Source: Amphritea sp. 1_MG-2023 (GTDB taxonomy: Bacteria > Pseudomonadota > Gammaproteobacteria > Pseudomonadales > Balneatricaceae). From it: a stretch of DNA of 64,000 bases. The first letter of the stretch is position 1, and every line of letters begins with the position of its first letter. The stretch lies in the NCBI RefSeq assembly GCF_030547545.1, contig NZ_JAUOQE010000001.1, forward strand, positions 124,001 to 188,000, written 5' to 3'. The notes below the pieces were generated by a model. The model searched no databases and was not told the DNA's origin. It was given only the letters and a program-made list of their open reading frames with translations. This document shows, one piece after another, positions 19,701 through 27,515 of this stretch. The position numbers and the translations under genes were made by a program.

Positions 19701-20070
19701 CCCGTTCGCTATGTAAGCGGCCGAGTAGTTCGCTGATACCGATGGCAATCGGTAAGAGCTGATGCCAGCTGAAAGCGTCTGACTGAAGTACTTGTCGCAG
19801 TGAGCGGCCACCGAGATCGGGGAATACCAATATCGCTTGGCTAGGAGAAGGAGTCAGAGAGAGAGGCGCAACAACGCCTTGTATATCGAGAGAGCGCAGC
19901 AATTGTTCTTCATGCTCGAAGCGGTTTAACTCCTCAGGCGTATTGGTGTTGTTATTGAGTTGCTTAATGATAACGGGGGTTTGATCACTTTCCCTGATGG
20001 CGCATCGAATCGTGCAATGCTTGCCCCGATGAATGGTCGTCAATAACTTAAATCCAGCTAGGTAGCCCAT
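13714..20070 (-). CDS. Giant kinase/AAA ATPase/hybrid histidine kinase, 2118 residues
   Basis: The order is a Ser/Thr kinase-like domain (about 1-275), an ATPase with Walker A GYAGVGKSS (about 330) and Walker B LLLFLDDLHWGD (about 457), a long helical TPR-like region (about 700-1280), GAF (about 1330-1480), PAS (about 1487-1600), histidine kinase core (H1630 in SHEIRTPMNG; GGTGLGLAIS lid), receiver (D1917) and Hpt (H2060). This matches the trifunctional serine/threonine kinase/sensor kinase family. The kinase-like domain keeps K36, IDFS and APEQTGR, but reads H126-K127-K128 where the catalytic HxD aspartate is expected, suggesting a pseudokinase. No membrane segment is evident. It starts 3 bases after the TorR-like gene, its probable phosphorelay output. 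Confidence 0.92.
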   Translation of the reverse strand: MGYLAGFKLLTTIHRGKHCTIRCAIRESDQTPVIIKQLNNNTNTPEELNRFEHEEQLLRSLDIQGVVAPLSLTPSPSQAILVFPDLGGRSLRQVLQSDAFSWHQLLPIAIGISELLGRLHSERVIHKKLSPDNILWLAESNRVQLIDFSFATRLTREQASWNSQQLSIDDLRYIAPEQTGRINRHIDYRSDFYSLGVTLYEAFCGRPPFRSDERLKLIHSHIAKHPKAPHKVNPALPEMISRIIIKLMAKDAAERYQSSFALSQDLKKCLVFWQQQHSIPLFNLASQDISEHFSVPQRLYGRAATIQKLRNSFDRMIMRRQEVILITGYAGVGKSSLVHELRHYIYEQNGRFISGKFDQFRRNRPYSGILTALQALIRQLLTESEQEISHYRNAILTALGQHACALIRLLPELELVIGQQPNEGRASTLEELNRFSRLIKTLLQVFATEEQPLLLFLDDLHWGDLASLNLISSLCENGDIPNLLLVGSYRDQEVGPTHPLTLTIERIKTGSCNLSEILLEPLNKAQIVRLIADTLRTEPQRCTALAQLCLEKTQGNPFFLIQFLYSLHDEGLISFHENRWQWDEGKIQAREMSDNVIDLMVHKIQKLSKKSQTALQLAACIGNPFDLNTLSTVLEETIPKVTDDLVDAVQEGLLIPLNINYPSLSGQTFERHRYRFVHDRIQQAAYSLIPEALRQQLHLQIGRLLQQRFIGQSSAPLFEITNHLNSARSLIESSQELTELASLNCQSGLQALDSAAFDAAQEYFQIGIELLPDHSWKQHYDLTLTLYKSGAEAAYISSQFEQMNYLIDEVIVNCDHVLDRVKVYEIRIQSYIARNKFEQAMHEALHVLQMLGIVLPSNPSQIHIWKGILRTQWLLHRRTEEQLLNAPPMQDPHDLAALSILASMFGAVKFSSSALRPLIMAKEVELTLTRGITAHSPMAFAGYGGTLCGKYFAIEQGYKLGCIAMQLDHKKPDRLLHHRTTSLFDCYVRHWKEPLKNSADSLLEGHLQALNCGDVEWGSYSLAAWIQYAFTQTDNFADIQPIIENYTQTLQQHGQKPSIQYSLQALQTIDNFLGHNPRPNHFFGRFFTQEMLDENHREDHRTAIATFHYYAALYCYIVEDYPLALHHCQTGAPYQPHIVGTYTYACFDYMTALTLLAQIEQCSVMHQRHRLKQVKRLLQRAKRWAKHCPDNHQLYAALLQAELYRVNQQYSQAMDYYDSAINAAESNRFYLIAALAKEAAGRCYLQWHKDNIAKTYLNEAWDSYAHLQIKPKLQQLQQQYPGIFDDRKISNRADDKTVINVDDAAQLSNQHLDTISVIRSSQAISDEIELEKLLGRLMTLTLESAGAQRVTLILKKKEHLYIEAEAEADRAPHFFNDLALEDSNRLPISIIHYVARAQENIVLSNAHSHEMFMQDRYIRKHKPRSLLCMPILYHGELTAVLYLENNESRNVFDPSRLETLQILAAQAAISIENAKLYSSLKHSEQEYRSLFENTVEAIFRASPQGHFISANPALAELLGYASPAEFLDAITDIASQCFANSYDLHSFLKQLAQNNRVTDFETAWLRRDGSSVNLSISARRELDHQGNALYYEGSLTNITERKAKEQAQLNLQRSEAASQAKSEFLATISHEIRTPMNGILGMAQLLETQPLQAEQRKQVQAIYQSGQTLLSILNDVLDFTKVEAGQTELEQAPFSIRQVLEELELILRPMAHNKQLQLQLNIIDSLPTTVIGDRRSLSQVLMNLCANAIKFTQQGFVTITARCQSNDDSIRLHVSIKDSGIGIPKESHPRIFQHFSQADSSITRRYGGTGLGLAISKKIIELQQGEIGFDSEAGKGSHFWFSLPYQRAAKTVENSAQPAQRFEGHPLSILLVEDTEINQQVAKGLLESDGHHVDIAVNGYQALQQHDQHDYDLVLMDIHLPDMDGMETTRRLRQHANHDKANIRVIALTASITEAEINNYYSAGIDAVIGKPIQFTELQHLIGQQQALTDDAPTMNSTDITDPAHHHLNQSLIQQHANMLGVEKFTRLIDQLETQCEQLLSQLEQAQQQNNPTEPRAILHQLSGAAANFGLLTLAADCKALEEDSDKVTAMTHDELHHLLQISLAELRAFNQRHRQSS

Positions 20071-20073
20071 GGG

Positions 20074-20799
20074 CTAGTTTACCTCGCCAGCATACATATA
20101 ACCGGCCCCGTGAGCGGTTAAAATAAAGTGAGGGTTGAGTGGATTATCGTTGAGCTTGCGTCGTAAACGACCGATTAAAACATCGATTGAGCGATCATTG
20201 GGTGTCCATTCTCGATCATGAATCGCATCCATGAGTTGATCTCGGCTGAGCACCTGCCCGCGTCGACTAATTAATGCATGAAAGAGTTTAAATTCACCTT
20301 CCGGAAGGCGTTCTGAGCTGGCGTCAGGGCTGGTTAATAAGCGTCGACTGCAATCCAATGTCCAGCCTTCAAAGTGAATCAATTCGCTGCGATGACTGTG
20401 TGCCTCTGGGTTGGCTTGATCGGTGACTCGCCATAACAGGTTTTTGGCTCTCACTAACAGCTCGCGGGGGTTGAAAGGTTTGGTGACATAATCATCGGCA
20501 CCGAGTTCGAGGCCAACGATACGATCAATCTCATCGCCTTTACTGGTCACGAGGATGATACCCACTTTAGAGTGGGTGCGTAGCTCTCGTGTGAGTGATA
20601 AGCCATCTTTACCGGGTAGATTAATATCTAACAAAACCAGAGTGATGTCTTCATCGAGTACCCGTTGGACGAGGCTTTCACCGTGATCGGTTTCGCTCAC
20701 GCGGTAGCCTTCGTTTTCGAAATAACTGACCAATAAGGCGCGTGAAGCAAAGTCATCTTCAATGATCAAGATATGTGGCTGCGAAATGGATAGAGTCAT
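20074..20799 (-). CDS. TorR-like OmpR-family response regulator
   Basis: 241 residues. The receiver domain has IEDD (E14-D16), phosphorylatable D58 in LVLLDINLPGKDG, and the strongly TorR-like stretch GIILVTSKGDEIDRIVGLELGADDYVTKPF. The winged-helix output domain (about 140-238) includes RSIDVLIGRLRRKL and TAHGAGYMYAGEV. It is co-transcribed with the giant hybrid kinase, whose Hpt domain probably phosphorylates it. The gene is divergent from the first QHNDH operon, and tandem GTTACAT decamers lie in the gap, resembling the 10-base direct repeats bound by E. coli TorR. Control of the amine genes is therefore inferred; the signal is unknown. Confidence 0.9.
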   Translation of the reverse strand: MTLSISQPHILIIEDDFASRALLVSYFENEGYRVSETDHGESLVQRVLDEDITLVLLDINLPGKDGLSLTRELRTHSKVGIILVTSKGDEIDRIVGLELGADDYVTKPFNPRELLVRAKNLLWRVTDQANPEAHSHRSELIHFEGWTLDCSRRLLTSPDASSERLPEGEFKLFHALISRRGQVLSRDQLMDAIHDREWTPNDRSIDVLIGRLRRKLNDNPLNPHFILTAHGAGYMYAGEVN

Positions 20800-20953
20800 G
20801 ATCTACAACTATTATTAGTTATTGTTAATCGTCAAGGGCGAGTCTAGCAAGCCGTTGGCTCACATAACAGTCGGCCTTGTTAAAGGTTTTAGTCAATTTG
20901 TTTTTCTTAATTGTTTGTATTATAAGAGTTTTATTTTATCTTAATCTGCTTGC

Positions 20954-20980
20954 GTTACATTTTGTTACATTAACTAACAA
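20954..20980. repeat. Tandem decamer boxes upstream of QHNDH operon 1
   Basis: GTTACAT at 20954 and 20964, then CTAACAA at 20974, repeat with an exact 10-base period in the 333-base divergent gap between the TorR-like gene and qhpA1. They are candidates for the binding site of the TorR-like regulator. Confidence 0.5.
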
Positions 20981-21005
20981 CTTAGCACAAATCCCCGAAA
21001 ATTCA

Positions 21006-21054
21006 TTTACACCTGACCGTTAATTTGATCCAAGCTGGTGAACAGCGTTCTAAT
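21006..21054 (+). promoter_or_regulatory. Conserved element and candidate sigma70 promoter of qhpA1
   Basis: TTTACAC-CTGA-CCGTTAATTTG (21006-21027) repeats the element at 10614-10635. Overlapping it, TTGATC (21025) and TCTAAT (21049) separated by 18 bases form a plausible -35/-10 pair. No correctly spaced -24/-12 site was found here, unlike in front of operon 2. Confidence 0.4.
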
Positions 21055-21132
21055 AATCAAAGATGAGGGCCTGCGCCGCTATTACATATCGATGTCGGTG
21101 CTGCAAAATAATTCTTACAGGAGTGATTGGCC

Positions 21133-22728
21133 TTGAACAATAATAAATCCAAGTATGCACTACTCAATGCGAGTGCACTGGCTCTCGTGGGGACGATGTT
21201 AACCCCTGGAGCAACCTGGGCTATGGATGGAAATGAGCTTATTAAGGAGAAGTGTCTTGCTTGTCATACTCAGACAGGCAATCCTGAACAGCCTTATTCC
21301 AGAATTAGTGAGCAGCGTAAGACGCCAGAGGGTTGGCAGATGACGTTGCAACGTATGGAGCATCTGCACGGTTTGCAGGCAACAGCCGAAGAGAAGCAAG
21401 TGCTGATTAAGTATCTATCCGATACGCAAGGGTTAGCCCCCTCCGAAACGGCTGACTACCGTTATGTACTAGAGCAGAAACCTAATATTGTTGAGGACGC
21501 TGATCCTGCTTACGCTGAGATGTGTGGCCGTTGTCACTCGAACGCTCGTTTCGGATTGCAGCGCCGTACTGAAGGTGAATGGAAAGAGTTGGTCGCCACG
21601 CATATGGCGGTGCACCCAACCCTCGAGCTACACGCGTTGTCGCGTGATCGTCGTTGGTACGATATTGCCTTGAATGAAACTGCACCTAAGCTAGCGATGG
21701 ATTATGCCTTCGATGATACGGCTTGGGCTCAGTGGGAAAAAGCGGCGAAACCAAGCTTGACCGGTAGCTGGTCGGTTGCGGGATTCATGCCTGAAAAAGG
21801 CGAATACAGTGCCGTACTGACTGCCGCTCAAACCTCAAAAGATAACTACTCCGTCACTATGGTCGGTCATTATGCTGATGGCTCGAAACTGAGCGGCACG
21901 GGCAGTGCGAAAGTCTTTTCTGGTTTTGAATGGCGTGCCGGTTTGACCCTAGATGGTGTTCGTGTGCGTCAGGTGATGGCGGCCTCTGAAGATGGCGCTA
22001 CGCTGACAGGACGGATGTATCAAAGCGCTCATGATGAGATGGGTGGCGAACTAAAAGCGATCAATGGCTCCGCTATTGTGACCCTGTCTCCAGCGGCAAT
22101 TAAGCAAGGAGAACAAACTCAAATTACCATTAAAGGCGGTTACCTCGAAGGTACGGTGAAACTCGGCAAGGGTGTTCAGGTGATGAAAGTCCTGTCACGT
22201 GATGCTGATCGTGTTGTGGTGTTAGCTAAAGCATCGGCGTCTGCGGCTGTGGGTATGCGTGATGTGACTGTTGGCTCAACCAAGGCGCAAGCGCAACTGG
22301 CTGTTTACGATAAAGTCGCAGCGGTGCAGGTGTCTCCTATGCAGGGGTTGGCACGTATCGGTGGCAACGGTGGCAAGATTCCTAAGGTGAAATCAACCTT
22401 CCGAGCGATGGCTTTTGCGACGGGTGCTGACGGTAAGTTAGGCACGGATGATGATTTAAATCTCGGTTATATGCCTGCGAGTTGGTCGCTGAAACCACAA
22501 AACGAAGTGGCGAAAGAAGATAAGGATCTTGAGTTTGCCGGCACGATCAATAGTCAAGGTATCTTTACCCCTGGCGACACGGGTCTGAACCCTAAACGTC
22601 GGATGTCTGCCAATAACGTCGGCATGTTGACGGTGGTTGCAACGGTAAACGAGGCTGGTAAGGCGATTGAAGGTGAAGCCGACCTGTTAGTGGCCGTGCC
22701 AATTTATATCAAGCGTGCCATTCAGTAA
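21133..22728 (+). CDS. qhpA: QHNDH alpha subunit (di-heme), copy 1
   Basis: About 531 residues. This periplasmic subunit carries the two c-type hemes that accept electrons from the quinone cofactor of the gamma subunit when primary amines are oxidised to aldehydes. A signal peptide ends near GATWA; heme motifs are CLACH (residues 41-45) and CGRCH (131-135). The C-terminal beta-sandwich domains carry the conserved ARIGGNGGKIPKV region. There is no ATG before the mature protein, so the start is TTG: AGGAG at 21119-21123 lies 9 bases before TTG 21133, in a GGCCTTGA context repeated exactly in copy 2. It leads an A-D-C-B operon. Confidence 0.92.
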   Translation: MNNNKSKYALLNASALALVGTMLTPGATWAMDGNELIKEKCLACHTQTGNPEQPYSRISEQRKTPEGWQMTLQRMEHLHGLQATAEEKQVLIKYLSDTQGLAPSETADYRYVLEQKPNIVEDADPAYAEMCGRCHSNARFGLQRRTEGEWKELVATHMAVHPTLELHALSRDRRWYDIALNETAPKLAMDYAFDDTAWAQWEKAAKPSLTGSWSVAGFMPEKGEYSAVLTAAQTSKDNYSVTMVGHYADGSKLSGTGSAKVFSGFEWRAGLTLDGVRVRQVMAASEDGATLTGRMYQSAHDEMGGELKAINGSAIVTLSPAAIKQGEQTQITIKGGYLEGTVKLGKGVQVMKVLSRDADRVVVLAKASASAAVGMRDVTVGSTKAQAQLAVYDKVAAVQVSPMQGLARIGGNGGKIPKVKSTFRAMAFATGADGKLGTDDDLNLGYMPASWSLKPQNEVAKEDKDLEFAGTINSQGIFTPGDTGLNPKRRMSANNVGMLTVVATVNEAGKAIEGEADLLVAVPIYIKRAIQ

Positions 22729-22790
22729 GACGCATACCGATAACAATTGTGAATGACCGCTGTTACCAATAACAACAAGAGAAATTGAAT

Positions 22791-24224
22791 ATGGGATCTT
22801 TAACTCTGGTAAAACCCAATCTGCACCTAGTGGATGTGGAGGAACGACGGATGTTGTTTCATGTGCCAACCAGTAGTCTGTTTGAGCTGGATGATCTGGG
22901 CCGAGAGCTGATCGAACTGTTTTCCTCAGAGGGGGAGGTGACTGCGCCTCAAATACGAGAACGGTTTGATGGTCGGTTCAATGCCGGTGATGTGGTCGAT
23001 ACACTGGATGAGTTAAAGACACTGAAGATTGTGGTGGAAAAAGGAGCGCGGGAGCAGATCAATATCGATCCGAAACCGGTGGATCAATTTCCGCTAACCA
23101 CTATTGTGTTAAACACCAATACCGGTTGTAACCTCAGCTGTACTTACTGTTACAAAGAAGATCTGACCACTCCATCCGAGGGTGACAAGATGAGCTTTGA
23201 AACCGCGGTTCAGTCGATTGACATGATGCTGAAGGAATCTCCGGATCAGCGTCAGTACAACGTGGTGTTCTTCGGTGGCGAGCCGTTAACCAATATGCCG
23301 CTTATACGTAATGTGGTGGCTTATTGTGAAGAACTGTTCTCGACCCGTGAAGCAGAAGTGAGCTTCACCATGACCACCAACGCCACTATGTTAAATGAAG
23401 ATTTAGTGGACTGGTTTAACGAGCACCGTTTTGGCTTAACCATTTCGATGGACGGGCCTAAAGCGATGCACGATAAAAACCGGATTAGTGTGGGTGGGCA
23501 GGGCACTTACGATGTGGTTAAACGTAAGGCGCAAATGGTGTTGCAGCGATATAACGCACGTCCCGTTGGCTGTCGCGTTACGCTGACGCGAGGCATCACC
23601 GATGTGGAAGCCATATTCGATCACTTGTATCACGATCTCGGCTTTGCCGAAGTGGGCTTTGGGCCCGTCACATCAGGCGATATCTCTTCATTCAATCTCA
23701 CCGGTGAAGAGATGGTTGAGGTGTTTGCGGGTATGAAGCGGTTAGGTCAAAAATATCTGGATGCGGCACTTGCGGGTAAAAACCTCGGCTACGGCAATAT
23801 GCATATGCTGATGACCGATATTCATGAGGGCAATAAGAAACAACTGCCCTGTGGTGCGGGTGTTGGTTTGCTCGCGGTTGATACCCAAGGGGGGATTAAT
23901 CTCTGTCACCGGTTTACAGGCTCCGATCAGCCTCTGTTTGGTGATGTGAGCGAAGGCTTGGATAAACCGGCGCTGGCAGAATTTGTTGAAACCCGATTAG
24001 ACCGTACCGATACCGGCTGCGAAACCTGTCGCATCCGTAATATCTGTTCTGGCGGTTGTTATCACGAGAGTTATGCCAAATACGGTGATGCGACCGTACC
24101 CTCTTATCACTACTGCGATCTACTGCGTGACTGGGTTGATTTTGGTGTTAGAGCGTACACGCGCATCATGCTAGAAAATCCGGGCTTTTTTGAAGCCCAT
24201 GTGACTCCGCGACGAGGAGCTTAA
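22791..24224 (+). CDS. qhpD: QhpD radical-SAM/SPASM maturase, copy 1
   Basis: About 478 residues. QhpD forms the three Cys-to-Asp/Glu thioether bridges inside the gamma subunit, in the cytoplasm and before export. The radical-SAM cluster motif CNLSCTYC has Cys 113, 117 and 120. An N-terminal peptide-recognition-like domain (residues 1-90) precedes it. SPASM-type cysteines follow near residue 410: [14 protein letters not shown], and a C-terminal [13 protein letters not shown]. The ATG at 22791 is chosen by alignment with copy 2 (MGAQLNL...); the TTG at 22785 is less likely. It ends 2 bases before the gamma gene. Confidence 0.93.
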   Translation: MGSLTLVKPNLHLVDVEERRMLFHVPTSSLFELDDLGRELIELFSSEGEVTAPQIRERFDGRFNAGDVVDTLDELKTLKIVVEKGAREQINIDPKPVDQFPLTTIVLNTNTGCNLSCTYCYKEDLTTPSEGDKMSFETAVQSIDMMLKESPDQRQYNVVFFGGEPLTNMPLIRNVVAYCEELFSTREAEVSFTMTTNATMLNEDLVDWFNEHRFGLTISMDGPKAMHDKNRISVGGQGTYDVVKRKAQMVLQRYNARPVGCRVTLTRGITDVEAIFDHLYHDLGFAEVGFGPVTSGDISSFNLTGEEMVEVFAGMKRLGQKYLDAALAGKNLGYGNMHMLMTDIHEGNKKQLPCGAGVGLLAVDTQGGINLCHRFTGSDQPLFGDVSEGLDKPALAEFVETRLDRTDTGCETCRIRNICSGGCYHESYAKYGDATVPSYHYCDLLRDWVDFGVRAYTRIMLENPGFFEAHVTPRRGA

Positions 24225-24226
24225 AA

Positions 24227-24553
24227 ATGAAACATCTTAAGTCGTTTAATAAAAAAGCAAGAATGATCGACAAGGCAACATCCACCGATGATGTCGAAGA
24301 AGTCGTTGCCATGCAGACCATTGTGGGCTGCACCTCAACTAATGATCCAGGCTGGGAGGTTGATGCCTTTGGTGGTTTGGGTTCTCTGTGTCAACCGATG
24401 GAATCTGACCTTTATGGTTGTGCCGATGCCTGTTGGTGGCCTGCTCAGGTGCCTGACACCATGAGTAACTATCCTGATTGGTCTCAGGATGTGGCGAAGG
24501 CAGATGAAGACTGGCGCAAGCTGGACGGCATTTTCCCTGAAGAGCAGAAGTGA
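24227..24553 (+). CDS. qhpC: QHNDH gamma subunit precursor with CTQ cofactor, copy 1
   Basis: A 108-residue precursor. Taking residues 1-28 (ending VEEVVA) as leader, the mature chain begins at M29 and every cross-linked position known from the Paracoccus and Pseudomonas enzymes falls in place: Cys7-Glu16, Cys27-Asp33, Cys41-Asp49 thioethers, and Cys37-Trp43, which form the cysteine tryptophylquinone. The sequence around the cofactor is [15 protein letters not shown]. There is no Sec signal; export is thought to need QhpF and leader removal QhpE. GAGGAG lies before the ATG, 2 bases after qhpD. Confidence 0.96.
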   Translation: MKHLKSFNKKARMIDKATSTDDVEEVVAMQTIVGCTSTNDPGWEVDAFGGLGSLCQPMESDLYGCADACWWPAQVPDTMSNYPDWSQDVAKADEDWRKLDGIFPEEQK

Positions 24554-24564
24554 AGGAGGCGCAG

Positions 24565-25701
24565 ATGAAACTTACGCAAAAAATAAAAGCCGCAGCCCTG
24601 ATGGGTATTGCCGGTTCCGTTGCCTTAATATCGGGTTGTGCGATGAGCCCATCGGCGGACCTCAACGGTATGAAAGGCGGTGGTCATGAATATCTATTGA
24701 CGGTAACGCGTCCGAATCAGTTACATGTGATCGACACCGAAACCAATAAAGTCATTCGTAGCTGTGATGTGCCTGGCATCTTTGGACAGGGCACGGTGGA
24801 GCCTTCACCGGATGGCCGTATCGCTTATGTCGGTACAAACAAGTGGGAAGATGTCGTCGGTTTTGATATTACCAACTGTGATATTGTTTTCTCGGCGAAG
24901 CAATCTTATAGCAACGTTACCGTTAAAAGCTTTGTTTCATTGGCGGTCAGTCGCGATGGTAAAGAGCTGTATACGGTGCAAAATCCAACCCGTAAGTTGA
25001 ATGATCGCTATGAGGTCATGCAGCCTCAATTAGCGGTTTACGATACCAGTGCAGGGCTGAATGCTAAACCGCTAAGAACCTTCCCCGTCGATCGTCAGAT
25101 CACTAAGATCATGGCGATGGATAGCGGTGAAGTGATTCTGGCCGGTAATGATGTGCAGGCGATTAATCCTGAAAACGGTGATGTACGTGTATTGACGTTG
25201 CTGCAGAATTGGAATCGAGGTGACACCTGGACACAGCCGGATGCCTTTGCGATGCATACCTTAGGGGAGCAAGCAGATGAGTTTATCTTGCCGTACTTCA
25301 CCATTAAGTGGAACGGTGATCCGGGTGAGATGGAGAAAGCCGAGTTCTGGTGGGGTATGAGCCGGGTTGACTTGAAAACCGGTGAAGTCGAAGCGGGTGA
25401 AATATTGCCGTTTGAGTTTATCGTGTTCAACTTTATTACCGATCCGACCGATAGTAATATACTCTATGGCGCGTTTAATACGCTGTCCAAACATGATATC
25501 AGTGAGAAAAAGACTCTCGCTGTGCATAATATGGAACATACTTATTACAATCTCAATATGACCCAAAACCGGACCATCTATGTGGGTGGTACTTCAAGTG
25601 ATATCTCGATCCATGATCCGGATACGCTGGAGAAAATTGGCTCTATTAAATTACCGGGTGATCAGTCTACTGCAGCCATGCGGATCGCATTTTTGAAGTA
25701 A
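24565..25701 (+). CDS. qhpB: QHNDH beta subunit (beta-propeller), copy 1
   Basis: About 378 residues, the seven-bladed propeller subunit that forms the active-site cleft with gamma. YVTN-type blades are visible (LLTVTRPNQLHVIDTETNKV, VEPSPDGRIAYVGTN, LAVSRDGKELYTVQN, RTIYVGGTSSDISIHD). ATG 24565 has GGAGG 7 bases upstream; the GTG at 24550 overlaps gamma. The signal region reads LMGIAGSVALISGC, a plausible lipobox (ISGC), so this copy may be a lipoprotein, whereas the beta subunit of copy 2 has a plain signal peptide. A terminator follows. Confidence 0.92.
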   Translation: MKLTQKIKAAALMGIAGSVALISGCAMSPSADLNGMKGGGHEYLLTVTRPNQLHVIDTETNKVIRSCDVPGIFGQGTVEPSPDGRIAYVGTNKWEDVVGFDITNCDIVFSAKQSYSNVTVKSFVSLAVSRDGKELYTVQNPTRKLNDRYEVMQPQLAVYDTSAGLNAKPLRTFPVDRQITKIMAMDSGEVILAGNDVQAINPENGDVRVLTLLQNWNRGDTWTQPDAFAMHTLGEQADEFILPYFTIKWNGDPGEMEKAEFWWGMSRVDLKTGEVEAGEILPFEFIVFNFITDPTDSNILYGAFNTLSKHDISEKKTLAVHNMEHTYYNLNMTQNRTIYVGGTSSDISIHDPDTLEKIGSIKLPGDQSTAAMRIAFLK

Positions 25702-25726
25702 ACTGAGATTGGTTGTTTTGATAAGT

Positions 25727-25754
25727 AAAAGGCTGTCCTATGACAGCCTTTTTT
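25727..25754 (+). terminator. Terminator between qhpB1 and qhpF
   Basis: AAGGCTGTC-CTAT-GACAGCCTT followed by TTTT. It separates the structural genes from qhpFEG, so the maturation genes are either read through at a lower level or have their own promoter in 25755-25786. Confidence 0.88.
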
Positions 25755-25786
25755 GTATTTATAGTTGATAATAAAAAGAGTTAACC

Positions 25787-27514
25787 ATGATTAGATGGCT
25801 AAGTGCTGCAATTGATGGCCAAGATCGTGGCCGGTTAGAAGAAGCCTTTCGTTGGCTATACACTTTTGTTAAGCCACAGACGAAAGCGATCATCGGTCTG
25901 ATGTTACTGTCGGTTGTCGCCTCGGCACTCGTCTTGTTACAGCCTTGGCTGACAAAGCTATTGATTGATGAGGGCTTGCTGGCGAAAGATTACGGCATGT
26001 TAGTCTCGATGGCGATCACGATGATTTTTGTCGGCATTTTCAGTACCGGTTTGTCGGGTATTAATCGTTATCTGCATACCCGACTGTCGGGACGCATTTT
26101 GTTTGCCTTGCGTGAACACCTTTATGAACACTTACAAACCCTGTCACCACAATTTTATGGCAGTCGCCGAATTGGCGATATTCTCTCCCGCCTCGATGGT
26201 GATGTTTCGCAGATACAGCGTTTTGCCGTCGATAGTATGTTCTCTGCCTTAAGCAGTGTGTTGGGGCTGGCTGGCGCGTTAGCACTGTTAATTACGCTGT
26301 CATGGGAGCTGTCGCTCTTGGTGTTGGTGTTGATTCCGCTGGAAGTGCTTTGGTTACGCTGGATGCGCCGTAAAGTCGAACGGCAAACACGTATTATTCG
26401 TGAACGTTCTGCCGATCTCAGTTCGTTTTTGGTGGAAACCCTACCGGCCATGAAGTTTATTCAGGCGGTATCGCAAGAGAAACGCGAGTCGAGCAAACTG
26501 CATAACTTGAGTAATCATTACCTGACCGACCTACTCAAGCTGCAGGTCACCGAGTTTTTCACTCAAGCAGTACCGGGCACACTGACCTCGCTTACCCGTG
26601 CGACGGCTTTTTTAATCGGCGGATATTGGGTGATTGAGGGGCAGTGGCAACTGGGCTCGCTGATCGCTTTTTCTACCTATTTGGGCATGGCCACTGGTCC
26701 CGTGCAGAGCTTATTGGGGTTGTATGTTGCGATTCAACGAATGTCGGTGAGTCTCGACCGCGTGATGGATCTACGGCGGGCTGAAGCGGATATAGCACCA
26801 CCTGAAACACCTGCTACGTTGGCCGATAATATGCGTGGTGAGATTGAGTTTGATCGGGTGAGTTTTGCTTATCCGGAGCGAGCTCACATTCTTAATCAGG
26901 CCAGTGTGGTGTTGCCAGCCGGTGGTACGATCGCTGTTACGGGGCCATCGGGCGTCGGTAAATCTACGGTGATCGATCTCTTGATGCGCTATTACGATCC
27001 GCAACAGGGACGTATTCTGATCGATGGTATCAATCTGAAACAGCTCGCGCCCATGGAACTACGTAAACGGGTGGCGTTAGTCAGCCAAGATATCACCCTG
27101 TTTCGTGGCTCCTTGATGGAGAATATTCGTTATGCCGCCCCTTCAGCGACGGATGCTGAGGTGTTAGCCGCCGCGCAACAAGCTCAGTTAACCGAGTTAA
27201 TTGACGCCTTACCGATGGGCTTAGAAACGCCTTTGGGTGAACGCGGGAGCCAATTATCGGGGGGACAGAAGCAACGGGTAGCGATCGCACGGGCGATTTT
27301 GCAACATCCCGTGATTCTCATTCTAGATGAAGCGACCTCGGCGGTGGATGAGGCCACCGAAGCGGAAGTGATCGCCAATGTGAATCGCGTGTTCGCGGGT
27401 AAAATGCGGATTTTGATCAGTCACCGAGCCTCCACCCTCAGTGGTGTTGATCTACGTATTGAGTTGAAAGAGGGTCAGTTGGTGGCCGACAATCCAGAGC
27501 TGGAGGTTGAATAA
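25787..27514 (+). CDS. qhpF: QhpF ABC exporter
   Basis: 575 residues: six transmembrane helices (about 30-310) fused to an ATPase domain, the half-transporter layout of ABC exporters. Walker A is GPSGVGKST, the signature is LSGGQKQRVAIARA, and Walker B is ILILDEATSAVDE with a following switch His in ISHRAS. In known qhp operons this transporter is required to move the modified gamma subunit to the periplasm. It is the only exporter in the window, so it probably serves both gamma proteins. It overlaps or abuts qhpE: the stop at 27514 is 1 base before the qhpE ATG. Confidence 0.92.
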   Translation: MIRWLSAAIDGQDRGRLEEAFRWLYTFVKPQTKAIIGLMLLSVVASALVLLQPWLTKLLIDEGLLAKDYGMLVSMAITMIFVGIFSTGLSGINRYLHTRLSGRILFALREHLYEHLQTLSPQFYGSRRIGDILSRLDGDVSQIQRFAVDSMFSALSSVLGLAGALALLITLSWELSLLVLVLIPLEVLWLRWMRRKVERQTRIIRERSADLSSFLVETLPAMKFIQAVSQEKRESSKLHNLSNHYLTDLLKLQVTEFFTQAVPGTLTSLTRATAFLIGGYWVIEGQWQLGSLIAFSTYLGMATGPVQSLLGLYVAIQRMSVSLDRVMDLRRAEADIAPPETPATLADNMRGEIEFDRVSFAYPERAHILNQASVVLPAGGTIAVTGPSGVGKSTVIDLLMRYYDPQQGRILIDGINLKQLAPMELRKRVALVSQDITLFRGSLMENIRYAAPSATDAEVLAAAQQAQLTELIDALPMGLETPLGERGSQLSGGQKQRVAIARAILQHPVILILDEATSAVDEATEAEVIANVNRVFAGKMRILISHRASTLSGVDLRIELKEGQLVADNPELEVE

Positions 27515-27515
27515 G

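Noticed and set aside
20800-21132. A sigma54 promoter for QHNDH operon 1
   Set aside because: Every GG in the region was checked for GC at the right distance and none fits; decamer boxes and a sigma70-like pair are the only signals.
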